Shown here: piece after piece, positions 32,492 through 44,466 of the stretch
Position numbering within the stretch: the first letter of the stretch is position 1
Layout of the letters: each line of letters begins with the position of its first letter
Assembly: GCA_900175165.2 (NCBI GenBank)
Contig: FWWN02000239.1
Location: 62,001-126,000, forward strand
Direction of reading: 5' to 3'
From: Rhizomucor pusillus
Lineage: Eukaryota > Mucoromycota > Mucoromycetes > Mucorales > Lichtheimiaceae
Length of the DNA stretch: 64,000 nt
The notes under the pieces: model-generated
Told to the model about the DNA's origin: nothing
The model's input: the letters and a program-made list of their open reading frames with translations, nothing else
Database searches by the model: none
Made by a program: the position numbers and the translations under genes

Positions 32492-34216
32492 ATGTCGGCA
32501 AAGACGTTAACTGTTGTATCACCCGTAAACCAAGAGCCGCTTTTCGAGATCAGCTTATTAGCTAATGCTGAGATCGACGCGGCGGTTGAAAAGGCTGCTG
32601 CTGCTTTCAAAACGTGGAGATCCGTACCTGTCACCGAGAAGCAAAAGATCCTCTATCGTTTCTGCGAGTTGTTTGAGCAGAGAAAGGACGATGTTGCCGA
32701 GACGATCGCGTCGCAGATGGGCCGACCGAAACGATACGGCGCGGGAGAAGTCAAGGGTGTCCTTGAACGCGCTAATTACATGATCTCTGTAGCCGATTCC
32801 AGTTTAGCCGACGAAGTCATAGAGGACGGTCCAAACGTTCGACGATACCTTCGCAAGGAACCACTTGGTCCAGTGTTTATCATTGCTGCCTGGAACTACC
32901 CTTATCTGACAATGGGTAAACCATTTCCCGTATGTATCCTTTGACTAGGCGCTAACGTGTGTTTGTTTGTATATACAGTGAACAGTGTCATTCCAGCGTT
33001 GCTGGCAGGCAATCCTGTGTTGCTGAAGCAGTCGCCGCAGACGCCCAAGTGCGCAGATTTGTTTGTGGAGGTGCTGCGTGAGGCCGGCGTGCCAGTAGAC
33101 GCAATACAGGCGATACACGTCGATGATGCGGGCGCCGATCACCTGGTACGCCACCCTGGAATACAATACGTCAGCTTCACCGGTAGCGTGGCAGTAGGAA
33201 AGAAGATACGAAAGGCGATTGGCGACAGCGAGCGACTCATTGGTCTCGGCATGGAGCTGGGAGGCAAAGATCCAGCATACGTTTTACCCGATGCCAATAT
33301 CAACTATGCTGTAGAGAATATCGTGGATGGCGCATTCTTCAACTCGGGTCAATGCTGCTGCTCCATTGAGCGTTGCTACGTACACGTGGATGTTTACGAT
33401 GAGTTCATTGAAAAAGCAGTAGCGCTGACGCAGGTAATCGTTGGGATAGTCGATCACGTTAACGAGGATGCTGAAACCACCCAATCCAACTTGCTGGTTA
33501 GAAATACGTGTTGGGCCACCCTAATGATCCGGAGACAACTCTCGGCCCTATGGCCCATTTGCGATTTGCCGATAAAGTGCGCGCGCAGCTTGAGGATGCC
33601 GGTGAGTTTGAAACTGCACTCAGGGACAGCTTCTTGTAAATACCAATCGTATACTCGCACCCGTAGCTCGCAAAGGCGCAAAGCTCTTGATCGATACTGC
33701 TAAATACTTCCCTGCTGACAAGGCTGGCACCACATTTGTGGGTCCTCAAATCCTGACGAACGTTACACAAGATATGGAGGTGATGCAGGATGAGGCAAGT
33801 AGAACGAGCTGCCTGAAAAAACTTTATTGATAACACTGTAATTGGTCTCTTTAGACATTTGGACCAGTGCTCGCTGTCGTACCTGTAAAGTCCGACGAAG
33901 AAGCGATCAAACTCATGAACGACTCATGCTACGGATTAACGGCAAGTATCTGGACAAGCAGCGCTGAAAAGGCAGTAGAGATTGGGAACCAAGTGGAATG
34001 TGGAACCTGGTTCATGAACCGCTGCGACTACATTGATCCTGCACTGGCGTGGGTTGGAGCCAAGGACAGCGGTTTTGGTTTCTCAATGAGCAAGCATGGA
34101 TTCGATCAATTTGTGAGGTAAACTGCTGGGCACGATATCTGTCCTTACAGGAAGATTAATCATTAAAACTTGCTTGTAGACCGAAATCATATCACCTCCG
34201 ATTAAAACAACAGTAG
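32492..34216 (+). CDS. NAD(P)-dependent aldehyde dehydrogenase
   Basis: Six exons (32492-32915, 32979-33433, 33502-33601, 33667-33794, 33855-34117, 34180-34216) encode 468 aa, standard for the superfamily. It oxidises an aldehyde to the acid. Motifs in order are AAWNYPYLTM, SFTGSVAVGKK (Rossmann fold), ELGGKDPAYV with the general-base Glu, FFNSGQCCCSIERCYVH with the nucleophilic Cys, and ETFGPVL restored by splicing. Overall it resembles the succinate-semialdehyde/medium-chain branch, but the substrate is not determined. Intron four starts GCAAGT after GATGAG; no GT donor keeps the E-TFGPVL frame. The last 37-nt exon supplies PKSYHLRLKQQ; reading on past 34117 would stop one codon later. A longer N-terminus derived from the CT-rich leader was rejected. 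Confidence 0.92.
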
Positions 34217-34321
34217 ACTATACTATTTGGGTTGGAGTAGGAAAGACACAAAAACAAAAGAAGAAAGTATTACGGTGGGAAAAAAAGGACCAACCGAGCG
34301 GGTAAAAACTAGCCATTACTA

Positions 34322-36114
34322 CTACTTGTTGAATGGGAAACCCTTGCGTCTACTTTTGTCGGGTGTCAATGGTCTGCCACTTTCCAAGCGACGCCTTTTC
34401 TCTTCAAGCTCCAGGCGTTGCTTCTCCAGTGCTTCCTTCATTTGTCTGTGACAGGCGTAAAGCTGCGAGGAGCCATCGATCAGCTAATGGATACCGAATA
34501 GTTGGGGGTAGATGTTTTACCTCTTCTTCAGACTGTTTGAGTTTAGCTTCCTTCTCGCGCACCTTGGCTTCAAAGATGGCCCGCATCTCTGCCTCCATCT
34601 TTGCGAGTTTTTGCTCGTGGGCAATGCGTTCCTCTTCCATCTTTTGTTGCGGGCTTGTTTATTGAGGAATAGCAGTTAGCAAGTGAACATAGGCACAAAT
34701 GCATTCTAAACGCTTACTTGACTTCGATGAACACACTGTTATCTTGCTGTATGCCCATCGCCTTGAGCTTCTCCGTGCGGTAATTTTCATAGAGCACATT
34801 GTTGGTATGCTCCTTGAGCTCTTCCATATGAGTTCTGCAAAAAAAAAGTTACCAAAAACCTGCAATGTAGATAGTTTGGGACGTTACACCTGCCTGATAA
34901 GCATCTGTCGCAACTTTACAAAATCACAGTGCTCTTCGTTGTCGACTTCAATGACGCCCCACGGATACTTTCTGCCGCGGACAATACGTCCATCTTCCAG
35001 CTCAAACTCCTTGTCAGAACCTACGACTGCAAAGGGAATCTTGGACATGATCTCGCGGTTCTCCATGATCGTTTCCTTTTCGTCGTATTCGTAGATAGGA
35101 GCCTGGTAGATCTGGATCTGATGGTGCTTGATATCTGCCAAAATACGTTGCTTGAAAGCTGCCACTTCCTCTTCTGTCAAGGTATCCGCTTTTGCAATCA
35201 CGGGTATCAGATTGACGCGGGTGTGCAACCGTCGCATGAATTCGATGTCAAGCGGTTTCAAAGCGTGACCTGTTGGCATGATGAAGTACAGGCATGCATG
35301 GATGCGGTTGTCGACCATTCGATTGCGATTAACACGATTCTCTTGCTCAAGATACGCATCAAAGCGAGACTCGATGTCTTCAAGAATCGGTCTCCAGCTA
35401 ATGTTTATGTATTTGTTATTATTTCGTCATTTAGTTTGCTTTGCAACTGATTTTTTTATATTGGTTTCATCCTCACCTGTCTTCATTGTTTACAAAATCG
35501 CCAAATCCAGGCGTATCGACGACAGTCAGTCTCAGTTTGACGCCATTTTCCTCCAAATCTGCAGTTGTGGATTGAATTTCTACAGTCTGAGGCACTTCGT
35601 GCGTCAATTCCACATTTTCTTTGGGCGGATAGAGCTGTGTGTTGAACAGAGTGTTGACGAGCGTAGACTTTCCAAGTCCAGATTCACCTTGAAAGAAAAG
35701 GAATGCCAGTCAGCCCAGCCAGACATTGGAAGAAAAAGGAATTCTACCCCTCCCCTCTCTCTTTCTCTCTCCCTGTATACAACAACATACCAACAACCAT
35801 GCAAGTGAATTGGAAGCCTTTCTTGACTGACTTGCGGTGGACTTGGTTGGGCAGGTTTGCAAAACCCACATATCCTTGGAGTTTCTTGCGAACTACTGTA
35901 GTCTATACAGCGTGCAAAGAAAGAATAAAAAATACAAGTTTCTGCAGTTAGCATAAAAACTTTCTTATCTCCCTTCCACAGCTTCCTTAATTTTTGCTTC
36001 TTTCTTACGTACACCTGAAGACGCGTTATTTGCAGACTCCACTGTATAGGTATGTAACAGGAATTAATTAGACATCGTTGTCACTGCATAGTTACGGGGG
36101 CATGACTACATACT
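34322..36114 (-). CDS. CDC3: Septin, Cdc3/AspB group
   Basis: Eight exons (36114, 36041-36013, 35902-35791, 35687-35477, 35397-34894, 34834-34718, 34653-34521, 34462-34322) encode 415 aa. It is a GTP-binding protein forming filaments at septa and hyphal necks. Motifs are the P-loop GESGLGKST, switch-like DTPGFGD, the AKAD specificity motif, the septin unique element around [18 protein letters not shown], and a C-terminal coiled coil from about residue 325. Two features are unusual. The A of the start codon is separated from its TG by a 72-nt intron (GTATGT...ATACAG), and no other in-frame ATG exists. Intron five begins GC (AG then GCAGGT), required by the conserved LIRTHMEEL. The AspB-like tail [10 protein letters not shown] supports the group assignment. 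Confidence 0.9.
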
Positions 36115-36752
36115 GTAAAAGGATTAATACTTTGTTAAGCAAAGTGACAGAGAGAAAAGGAAAAAAGAGAAGAGAGAGAGAGAAAGAAGAGCAAGAGAAT
36201 GAGGGGAAAGGGAGAAGAACGGAGAACGGACAGGAAGGGCTGCCATTTTTCAAGATGAACGAGAGAATGCGGAGTGCCCCTTTTCTTTGTTTTTTCCTAC
36301 ACTTAAGCTGCCTTTTGTCTCCTAGAGTTTGTTAGAACTGCCATCCCTTCTCGTACATAGAATTGCTTCAGAGATACAAAGGATTTCTTTTTCGACGTCA
36401 GCAGTTCTCAAGACAGCATTGTATATATTGTGACATTTGCTGCTGAAATAATGTTTGTCGAATGTAAAATAACAAACATGAAAAGTGCTCGATATACATA
36501 CGTCAATGCAACGCATTTCTGGCTGNNNNNNNGGGGGGGGTTTGGAGTTAGTAGTAACTGGGTGTTACCTAGCTCCAAATTCTTTAGAGAAAAAAGTAAC
36601 TGCTCGTGTCACCTATCGCCCAGATCGCGACACAGCTGGTGTGATTGTGGCACCACACACGTCCAACGTTTTCAGGCAAAACTCCGATCCAGCATGTTTC
36701 ATTTTTTTGCAGCAGCTTTCTTTCTCTCTTTATCCTCCTCCTTCTTCAAACC
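36115..36752. other. Septin promoter and region around the assembly gap
   Basis: AG-rich DNA on the plus strand at 36150-36240 is the CT-rich septin leader read backwards. A seven-N gap with a G run interrupts the region at 36526-36532. The last ~150 bases are a CT-rich leader for the small gene that follows. Confidence 0.6.
36526..36532. other. Assembly gap (7 N) beside a G8 run
   Basis: Seven undetermined bases followed by eight G residues. The true length is not known, so any frame across this point is meaningless. Confidence 0.95.
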
Positions 36753-37177
36753 ATGATCCCTCAAGAAACCGATAGGCGCCCGTCGCTGTATGATAACATA
36801 CCAGTACTCGATCTATGGTACCAGACCCCAATTGCTTCGCCTGCAGCCTCCAGTCCATTGCCGGATCGAAAAACCACATGCAGCAGCAGCAGGCCGGTAT
36901 CAGAGGAGGGCCGTCGCAGTGTCTCGTTTTCCACTGATCCACCGTCTGTCCACTACATTCCGGATCAAGTCTTTGACGACGAACTTGATACCGATTCAGA
37001 TCGAACACATAACCATCGTCGTGGTAATTGTTTGATTGATTGCTTTTGTCGCCATAATCGGATCAAAAACCGACTCACGCATTCTGAATTTCCAATTTAG
37101 TCAGTACACGGATGAGAAGCTTGGCACGGCGTCTGCTTCGACGGCCGAACAAGATTGGTGTCGGTGGTGCCATGTAA
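36753..37177 (+). CDS. Small unrecognised protein with a basic C-terminus
   Basis: Two exons (36753-37023, 37101-37177) encode 115 aa. The intron has GTAATT and TTTAG ends, and splicing replaces an unspliced tail with the basic helix-like RMRSLARRLLRRPNK. The rest is Pro/Ser-rich and probably disordered. It contains GRRSVSFSTDPPSVHYIPDQ, in which RSVSF fits the PP1-docking RVxF pattern, and an acidic DDELDTDSD patch. No signal peptide or membrane segment is present. I do not recognise a family. A phosphatase-regulatory or membrane-associated peptide is a guess from motifs only. It starts downstream of the assembly gap behind a CT-rich leader. Confidence 0.55.
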
Positions 37178-37474
37178 AATATCCCCCTGGACGCCACGTT
37201 ACACTTTGCCTACTGCTATTACACCATTACCTTTTACACATTACTACCGCTTAATTTTATTCAACGCTAATTTTATGTCACCATCATGGTTGCCTGGCAA
37301 CAAGCAAATATCTCACGAAACTACTACATGTACTACGCTATATTTTCGACAAACTAATGCCATCAATCCCATTGGAGGAACACGCACATATACACTGCTA
37401 CCTTATTAACTGTAATACTTGTTTACTCTAAAGTAAAGCTCGACCTATAAACCCTTTTGTATATTTATTACACT
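37178..37474. other. Convergent 3' region of the small gene and the gamma-tubulin complex gene
   Basis: About 300 bases of AT-rich 3' flank between convergent genes. No gene is supported. Confidence 0.6.
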
Positions 37475-40400
37475 TTATGTACTTGAAAAATAATTGTTAA
37501 CATCTAATCTGGTCAAGAGATCTTGGACAAAAGCTCCGTGGCCATACTTTGCCTCGCTCCGTTCGTGAATGTCGCCGAATATGCCTGAGCTGCCGGTATC
37601 ATGCAACGAGTTCATCACATTGCCAAGTCTGCCAACGCCTTTGTCATGCAGCTTGCTCAAAATTTGCGCAAACTGCTGTTCATGCTTCGCAAACTTTTTA
37701 AATGCCTGCACGCAGTCTGCATGCGGCCGCCCGGTTTCCAGGGCAACAACAAAGGCGAGCACGTCTTCCAGCACACGGTTCAAAGCCATCTTTATCGGCC
37801 GCTGGTTCTGCTTGAGGAAACATTGGAACAGCATCCGATCAAAAATATGCTCGAGGTACTCGCTGAACGTGACCAAATCCATCGACTTGAAAAAGGAATC
37901 GTTGGAATAATCGTTCATGCGTTTCACAAACGTGTTCCACGTCGCCTCAATGGCTGTTCCGAACACATAGTTGCTTAACGCTGCTACAAACTGGCCAACC
38001 CGGAAACGTGCTGTGCTTAGATCACGCGGACACCGTGATGATCCATAGATGCTCTTAGCTGCCGCGTTGATACGAATGATTTGCAGCAGGAACGAAAATA
38101 GACGGTTGAGCTTTTCCAAAACAGGTCTTGTGATAACGAGATCCAAGGGGTGAGGTGCTCGGTAAACCAGATATAAGAAGTCAAGAGCACCAATGTCTGT
38201 TGTCGCACAAATGCGTGTGTGTAAATAAATGGCCTGGTAAGGAGAGAGAATAAAGCGCAACAGCTTACCTAGCACGTTGCCCGAAGAATTGTCTTGCTTG
38301 TTGGAATCACGCACACCAAATGTAATTAGGTCATCAATATCCATATCTCCGTCCCACACAGCACAAAGCCTGGACCGAGTTTCTCCTGGCAGCAGACTCA
38401 TACTTTCCAGCACCGTCACTCGCAATGCCATGGTCAGATCAGAAGCTTTTGGCGGCCAGCAGTGTTCTTTCAGACTGATCCCTGCGACGACCGATCGGCC
38501 GTCGTTGTTGTCGTCGGTTGATAAAAGAGCCTTCGTCAAACCTGAGCGAAACACTTCGTCGCCCAGTAGGAAGAAATTGTAAAGTATGCTAAAGTGGTCT
38601 TTGATATGGAAATGGTTGAAGAATAAATGCATGACGGATTCGTTGACAAGAGGGCACCAGATTTGCAGCGGCCGTTGGATGCTGTGGTATTTGATGATAT
38701 TAATGATGGGTATATAGTGATCAGAAGCAGCAGCACCGGTGCTGCTTCCTGTCAATATGCTCTGATGATGGTGATTCAAAAGTTCTTGCAAGGTATAGAT
38801 AAATTCGCCCGCCAGATCGATGGTGTCCAGTGGTTGAAGACGTGGTGGCTGCATTTCTTCGAGACTTTGTTGTTCTTCTCCTACTATTTCCATCATATCC
38901 GCGTCCGACGCATCTCCAGGGCGAGCATCAAGAGACAGTCCCTGTGAGGATCATCAATAAGCTTTAATCTTCTGATCAAACTCCACTGATAGTGCGGATA
39001 TTATACCTCTTGTTCATTGCTTCCGATGTTGTATTGTCGGACCATTTCGACAAATGATTGCAACCTGGACATGTAATCGCTAGCTTCCTTTTCAGTCGCT
39101 GACCATCCTAGACCGAGTTCGAACTGATTTGCTTTGCACAAAGGATGTTCCGGCCGATATCGTTTTAAGAGTTGCAGGGCGTTCCCTGTGCGAAATATCG
39201 ATTCTGCCAAGTGGTTATCCACGAACCATTCAGGTATCATTTGTCTGCGAAGCTACCGGAGAGAGTAACGACGATGCATAAGCGCTAAACGACCTTGTTA
39301 ATCTTCTTCACAGCACCCAGCTTACCTTGAATCGCCCAGGTATGCTACTAGACGGTCGCACAAAAAATTCAGCATACGGATCTACAAGAGACGTATTGCT
39401 GCTATCCACACCATTTCCGCATCTAGTGGCGTCTATATGCAATCCTAGCCAGGAACTAAGCATGCTCATATACGGTGTACTAGAATGGAATAAGAGCGCC
39501 AGGCACAGGTCGTTGTAGAATGTATCCGTCATTCCCGAAACAGTCATGTCATGTTGCTGTACTTGGTCACACAACATTGCCAGTAGGTTACTTCCATGCG
39601 GTATATAAAACCCGTAGACTTGGATGCTGCTTATCACATCCGAAGAAAGGTTGCTCTTATCCTTGGAAATTCTCAACCATTAACGTATACTGATTAAAAT
39701 ATAGATTACGTTTAACTTACTTTATCAGATAGATCATCCAGATATATGAGGCTAGCTATTTTCGTGAGAACTGCATCCAAGCGTGAAACATGTTGGTGTA
39801 TACGCATTAACGTCATCTCTTGTTGCTGCTGCCGAATGAATTCCTCGTAAAGCATATGCTGAATATATGCCACCCATTCTACCAGACAACACGCAAAAGC
39901 GACGCCAACTGACCCAAACAATCTGAAAGCAAGGATGTAATGTTAGCGTCTTTGTAGAAAATATGTGTGCGTAACTTTTACCCAGGATTGGATTTGCAAA
40001 CACGCGTCATTCTGTCAAGCCGTATTAGACGCGTGCCAAACATGAGTAATGAATCCACAGCACTTTTGGCGAAGAAATGTCAGCGCAAAGTATAACGGTG
40101 CCACATATCTAGAGGAATAGTAACCTTTCCACTGCCGTGTTGCTAACTCCGGAAATACGCATCCCAGTCCATCTTGGCTGCAACCTTCTGGATTTTTCGT
40201 CCCATTTAAAGCACATTGACGGTATCCCCAATATTGCATGAACGATACTGTGAAAGAACAGTTCCTTTTCGACCAACCATCCATCTTGCAAATGACTAGA
40301 TGTTTCCAACTTTAGATAAACGTTGTCACAATTGATTGTTGGCGGTGTGGTACCTTTCCAGAATGGTATCATAGTAAGAAGCAGGTAATTCGGTCAGGAA

Positions 40401-40897
40401 CGGCGTTTGCTGCAGACTAGAGGCGTCCCATGAATATATTGCTTTCTTGATTCCTTCATTTTCTTCTGATTTTCGTGCTTCTGCTGCTTGCTCCCATATA
40501 CTTTTCTGTGATTCCGTTTGTTTTGGTAGCGGTGGACTCTGCAGAGGCGAGAGAGGTCGCACAGACGGCGGCGGTGGTGGTGTCACTGCTGCTGAAGGTG
40601 TTGCTGGCTGAAACTCTGACACTGAACCGTCGCTGTCTTCAAGTTGGATCACTCGATCGATCACGCTGACGTGCGTCTCTGGAAGTAATTGCTGAAGTGT
40701 AGGCGGCGGCGGTGTCGTTGGCTGATCGACAAGTATACTCGACCAATCTGTTTTGGTATTGAATCTTTTGTTAGAGATCTAAAACAGTAGATATACGCGC
40801 AACGACTTTGCCAACCTTGGCTCTGGTCGATCTCTGCCAGACGCCGGAACTGGCCAACATCAAAGGCATGTCCATCAAGTGGTCTCAATTGCAGCAT
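37475..40897 (-). CDS. Gamma-tubulin complex component (Spc97/Spc98 family, GCP4-6 type)
   Basis: Eight exons (40897-40816, 40747-40354, 40295-40125, 40062-39982, 39922-39721, 39661-39326, 39252-39007, 38941-37475) give 992 aa. A ninth intron at 38268-38197 is likely and would give 968 aa. The N-terminus is Pro/Ser-rich. GRIP1-like elements follow (ELFFHSIVHAILGIPS, LIRLDRMTRVCKSNP and WFVDNHLAESIFRTGNALQLL). The C-terminal GRIP2 part has LDFLYLVYRAPHPLDLVI and a helical FVALETGRPHADC region. These proteins nucleate microtubules at spindle poles. The insert-rich N-terminus and divergence from GCP2/3 suggest GCP5 or GCP6 (Alp16-like). The exact class is uncertain. Confidence 0.82.
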
Positions 40898-41107
40898 TAT
40901 GCGACGAACATTCGTGCCAAGTCAGGGACGTGAATAAAAGAGGAAAAAGGGCGATAAAAATGGATCAGCGCGAAAGAAAAGTATATAAGTTTAATGTGAG
41001 TGAGAGAGTGTGTGTATGTGCTGTCAATTACTGGAGAAGAGTATTAAAAACTATTCAATCTTGTACAGGTATCAATCATTGCTCGTTATCATTGTTGTCG
41101 TGTTTGA

Positions 41108-42829
41108 TTATCGGTTTTGGTGGTATAACGAGGACTCGGATATACTGCGTAGATCATCATCGCCCATACCGCCGCCTGCTAACTGCGAATGGACGGAGAT
41201 GCCGTAAAATATGGAGCTCCTCCGCTTCGACAGTCGGTGATGACCTCCTACTACTACTTCGCCATCATTATGGAAGAGGGGCGTCGTCTCATTGGGTGGG
41301 TGCTCATGTGGTATGCTGGAGGAACAAGTGTCGGGCATAGCAATCGAGCTATGGTCTACAGACCGCAAATTGCTCGAGTATGCAGCTGCTGAATCTGGAG
41401 TATCCATGACTGTTGTGCCGTGGTCATTGCTATCTCGATTCAAGGTGATCAAAAAGATACCAAAGAACTCGACAAAGCAACCGAGTACGAATCTATTGCA
41501 TTAAATGTCAGATGGAATGATGGCACTTTTATCCTCGCGCATACCTCATAAGACGCAAATCATCAAAATCTCTGTAGATTACAGCACTTCCAGTGATAGC
41601 CGATAGTGTGAAGAGTACAAATTGCGTTGGGATGACAGCAGTTGAGTCGAATCGTTGCATTGCCTTGCTTAGATATTTGATTTGCATGATGGCCGTGAAG
41701 ACGAGGACGATGATTAAAATGTATGATATGGGATAACTACAAGCCATCATTCAGCCATTGAAATATCATTGAAAATATACCATGTGAAGCATACGTGAAT
41801 AATTTGTATAGCGTGAGATTGAGCATAGATGAGAGACTTTTGGTGGCAATGACGGTGTAAGCACCTATAGAGATAAAATTAGTACGCACAAGGCAAACAT
41901 GTTCCGTGTCGGCAATACCATAAAGGGCAACGAGTCCAAGGTCGATGAGAATATTCTTTGGGCCGCATCGAGACGACAAGGCAGTCAGAAATAGAATAAG
42001 ACTGATTGTGACAATGTAAAAGATAACGGCCCTCATTTGCATTAACGCCAAAGTGACCAGCTCTGGTGATAGCTTTGTTTGTATACACATGTATGTATCA
42101 ATGTATGCAATATGTCAAGCTGCCAAACGTTGATGATATTCTTACCGACGGTTCTTGGTTCTTGGCGGAAGAAACGACTATGACCGCTCCGAGAATAGCC
42201 AGCAAGACACCTACAAAATCCTGTTTCCTAAATGTCTCGTCTAGCAGCATCGGTGCGAGGATCGTGTTGGAGACTAGCGTCATGGTTCCCAATGGGGCAA
42301 TGATCGATGCTGGAGCGTAGCCGTATCCTGTGCATCAAATTGCGTCAGTAGTCCGGCGACATCTGCACAGTAACGCCTTGTTCTTCTTACCCATAAAATT
42401 TCCAATTTCTCCCAAAGCCATCAGAAAGATACCGAGCCACCAGAGCTTGGAGCGAAGATAAAGAGTATCGTCCTTAAATTTATTATTGAGTTTATCCACC
42501 GGTTTCCCTACTTGGGTGCTGTCGCTGGAAGTAGAGCAACTGCTTGTAACGGAGCTGCTTCGTCTCGTTATTCGATTATGCTTGAATGGAACAGTCCAGA
42601 TAAATATATGATGGGAAAGATACAGTGTGATTCTTCGACTTACTGCCAATTTTTGAATATTCAATGCAAACGAAATAAGTATCTAGGATACGACGGTCGT
42701 GAACAAACTGTGCTGCTATTTTTTCTTCCCCTGTTCAAGCTTTACATTGCCGCAAATCGAGAGCACAACGCCGATGAGCGAATTTGTCTCGCCATCGGTG
42801 GGACGTTCGCTTATGAAGGGGCCGGCCAT
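41108..42829 (-). CDS. NIPA-like magnesium transporter
   Basis: Eight exons (42829-42746, 42682-42644, 42580-42391, 42327-42146, 42072-41919, 41864-41795, 41736-41545, 41492-41108) encode 431 aa. About nine hydrophobic helices of the DMT fold are visible. Family landmarks are the N-terminal GVVLSICGN joined by splicing to [48 protein letters not shown], the RKQDFVGVLLAILGAVIVV segment, and QIKYLSKAMQRFDSTAVIPTQ. Animal NIPA proteins transport Mg2+ at the plasma membrane and endosomes; fungal roles are inferred. A Ser-rich insert lies after the first helix and a soluble tail of ~110 residues at the end. Divergent from CHS7, with a 1.6 kb spacer. Confidence 0.88.
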
Positions 42830-44466
42830 CACGGCAGGACGCAACACGCACTGGCTTAAAGAGTGGAACGTGGTATGCAAAAGAAACGAGAAATAAAAAA
42901 GTGGTTCGTTGAGACTCAGCGTGCAGTGATGATATGGCAACCCTCACTCAACTTTCGCAGCGGTAGCAATTACTTATCATTGGATAACAGGCCGTGGAAA
43001 CATGTGGGAGGTCACCAGGTCCGGATAGTCTTCTCTCTCGCAATTGCTGAACCACAGGTTTCTTTGAGTTGACACCTTTGCCTCACGTTTGCCTGCCTTG
43101 GATACCCATATGCAGGCGGAGATGACAGTTCCAGGAACGTCTGAAATGATGCACTTTTTGCTGCTTATGTTTGTGACACGAACGAAACTATTTGCAGACA
43201 AATACAAAAAACTCTGCACCGGAATGGAACAAAGGGGATAGATCCCACACTGTACTTAATCGTGTATCTTGGACCTTCTTATGATGCAGCAGTCTTGTAC
43301 GTATGCACAGTAGACGTACATATATTAAAGATGCCACATTTTGGGTTGCCCTCATTATTGACAAACTTGCGCTGATGTTCGACATCCCCGGCCGCGCTTT
43401 GTTGCTTAAAGATTGGAGATAAAGGTACAGTTCTTATCCTCCAGTATACAGTAAACTGCTACACAGAATACTGTGAATAAATATATATACCAGGGAACTA
43501 AAGCTCTGTAACTAAAAAATGCTCATTTGAACTACTTTTCTTTGTGATCTTCGGCACCCTTGATTGCAAACATAAGATAACTATCCTTACTGCTTATTCA
43601 AACCGAATGGCTGATGTAGAGTAGCTCTTTACAATAAGCTTCTAGATATCATCACTTCCTGGGGAGTTGGCAAGCCTTATTATTGTTGTGTTCTTGGAGC
43701 ATACCATGCTGTCGGAAATAAGGAGCAACATTCTTTCAGAGAAGATGTAGCACAACGCACGACCTCGGCAACAGGGAACGAAAATGCAAGGTTCCTTCCA
43801 GATTAATTTTTGCTTATCACTTCAGCCTTCTGCAAAAGACAGAATGCAGAAATCTTCATCGAGATATTTAAATGCGTAGCTGATCGTATAAATGTACACA
43901 ATGGATGGTTTGCATAGGTTACACAAGCAAATAGATGGAAAGTTGTGAATCCTCTTCAAGTTCGAGAGCAAACACAGGGTTGATATTGAAGCTAGATGAG
44001 GATACTCCGGGGTAGCGTATATGTAATATGCAATGTACCTTGTTGACACAGCAATAATGACATGCTAGCTTAATCGTCTCTCGCTTTTACACCTACTGCA
44101 ATTAATACTGTACAGGTCTTATGCAACGTACATACATGTCCACTTGTTCTTGATATCGCTGCTAGAGGCTTGTGAAGAAACGGGAAAGCGAACCTACTCG
44201 GATACAATGTTTTACGTACAACGGTTCCTGGTCGTCGCTTCGGGAGTTGATGCTGACATCCGAGAAAAGCAGCACGACCTAAATTTAGCAACATTCAAAA
44301 GAGCGTACACCGTTATTTTTTTCGCCTTCTCTCCTACTCTTCGTCCGCGCTACATTTACACTCTGTACAGCATTTCATTATTGCATACCATTCCCTGCCT
44401 ACGCATCACAGCGACAAGATTGCAGAGCACCTAGCATTTTGATCCAAGCTTCTCGTCACAACCTCT
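42830..44466. other. Divergent spacer NIPA / CHS7
   Basis: About 1.6 kb between outward-facing genes without a supported gene. It is AT-rich with short open frames on both strands that show no domain. A pyrimidine-rich stretch at 44325-44400 probably forms the CHS7 leader. Confidence 0.55.

Noticed and set aside
43400..44300. Search for a small gene in the NIPA/CHS7 spacer
   Set aside because: Open frames on both strands are short, AT-driven and lack splice-consistent extensions.
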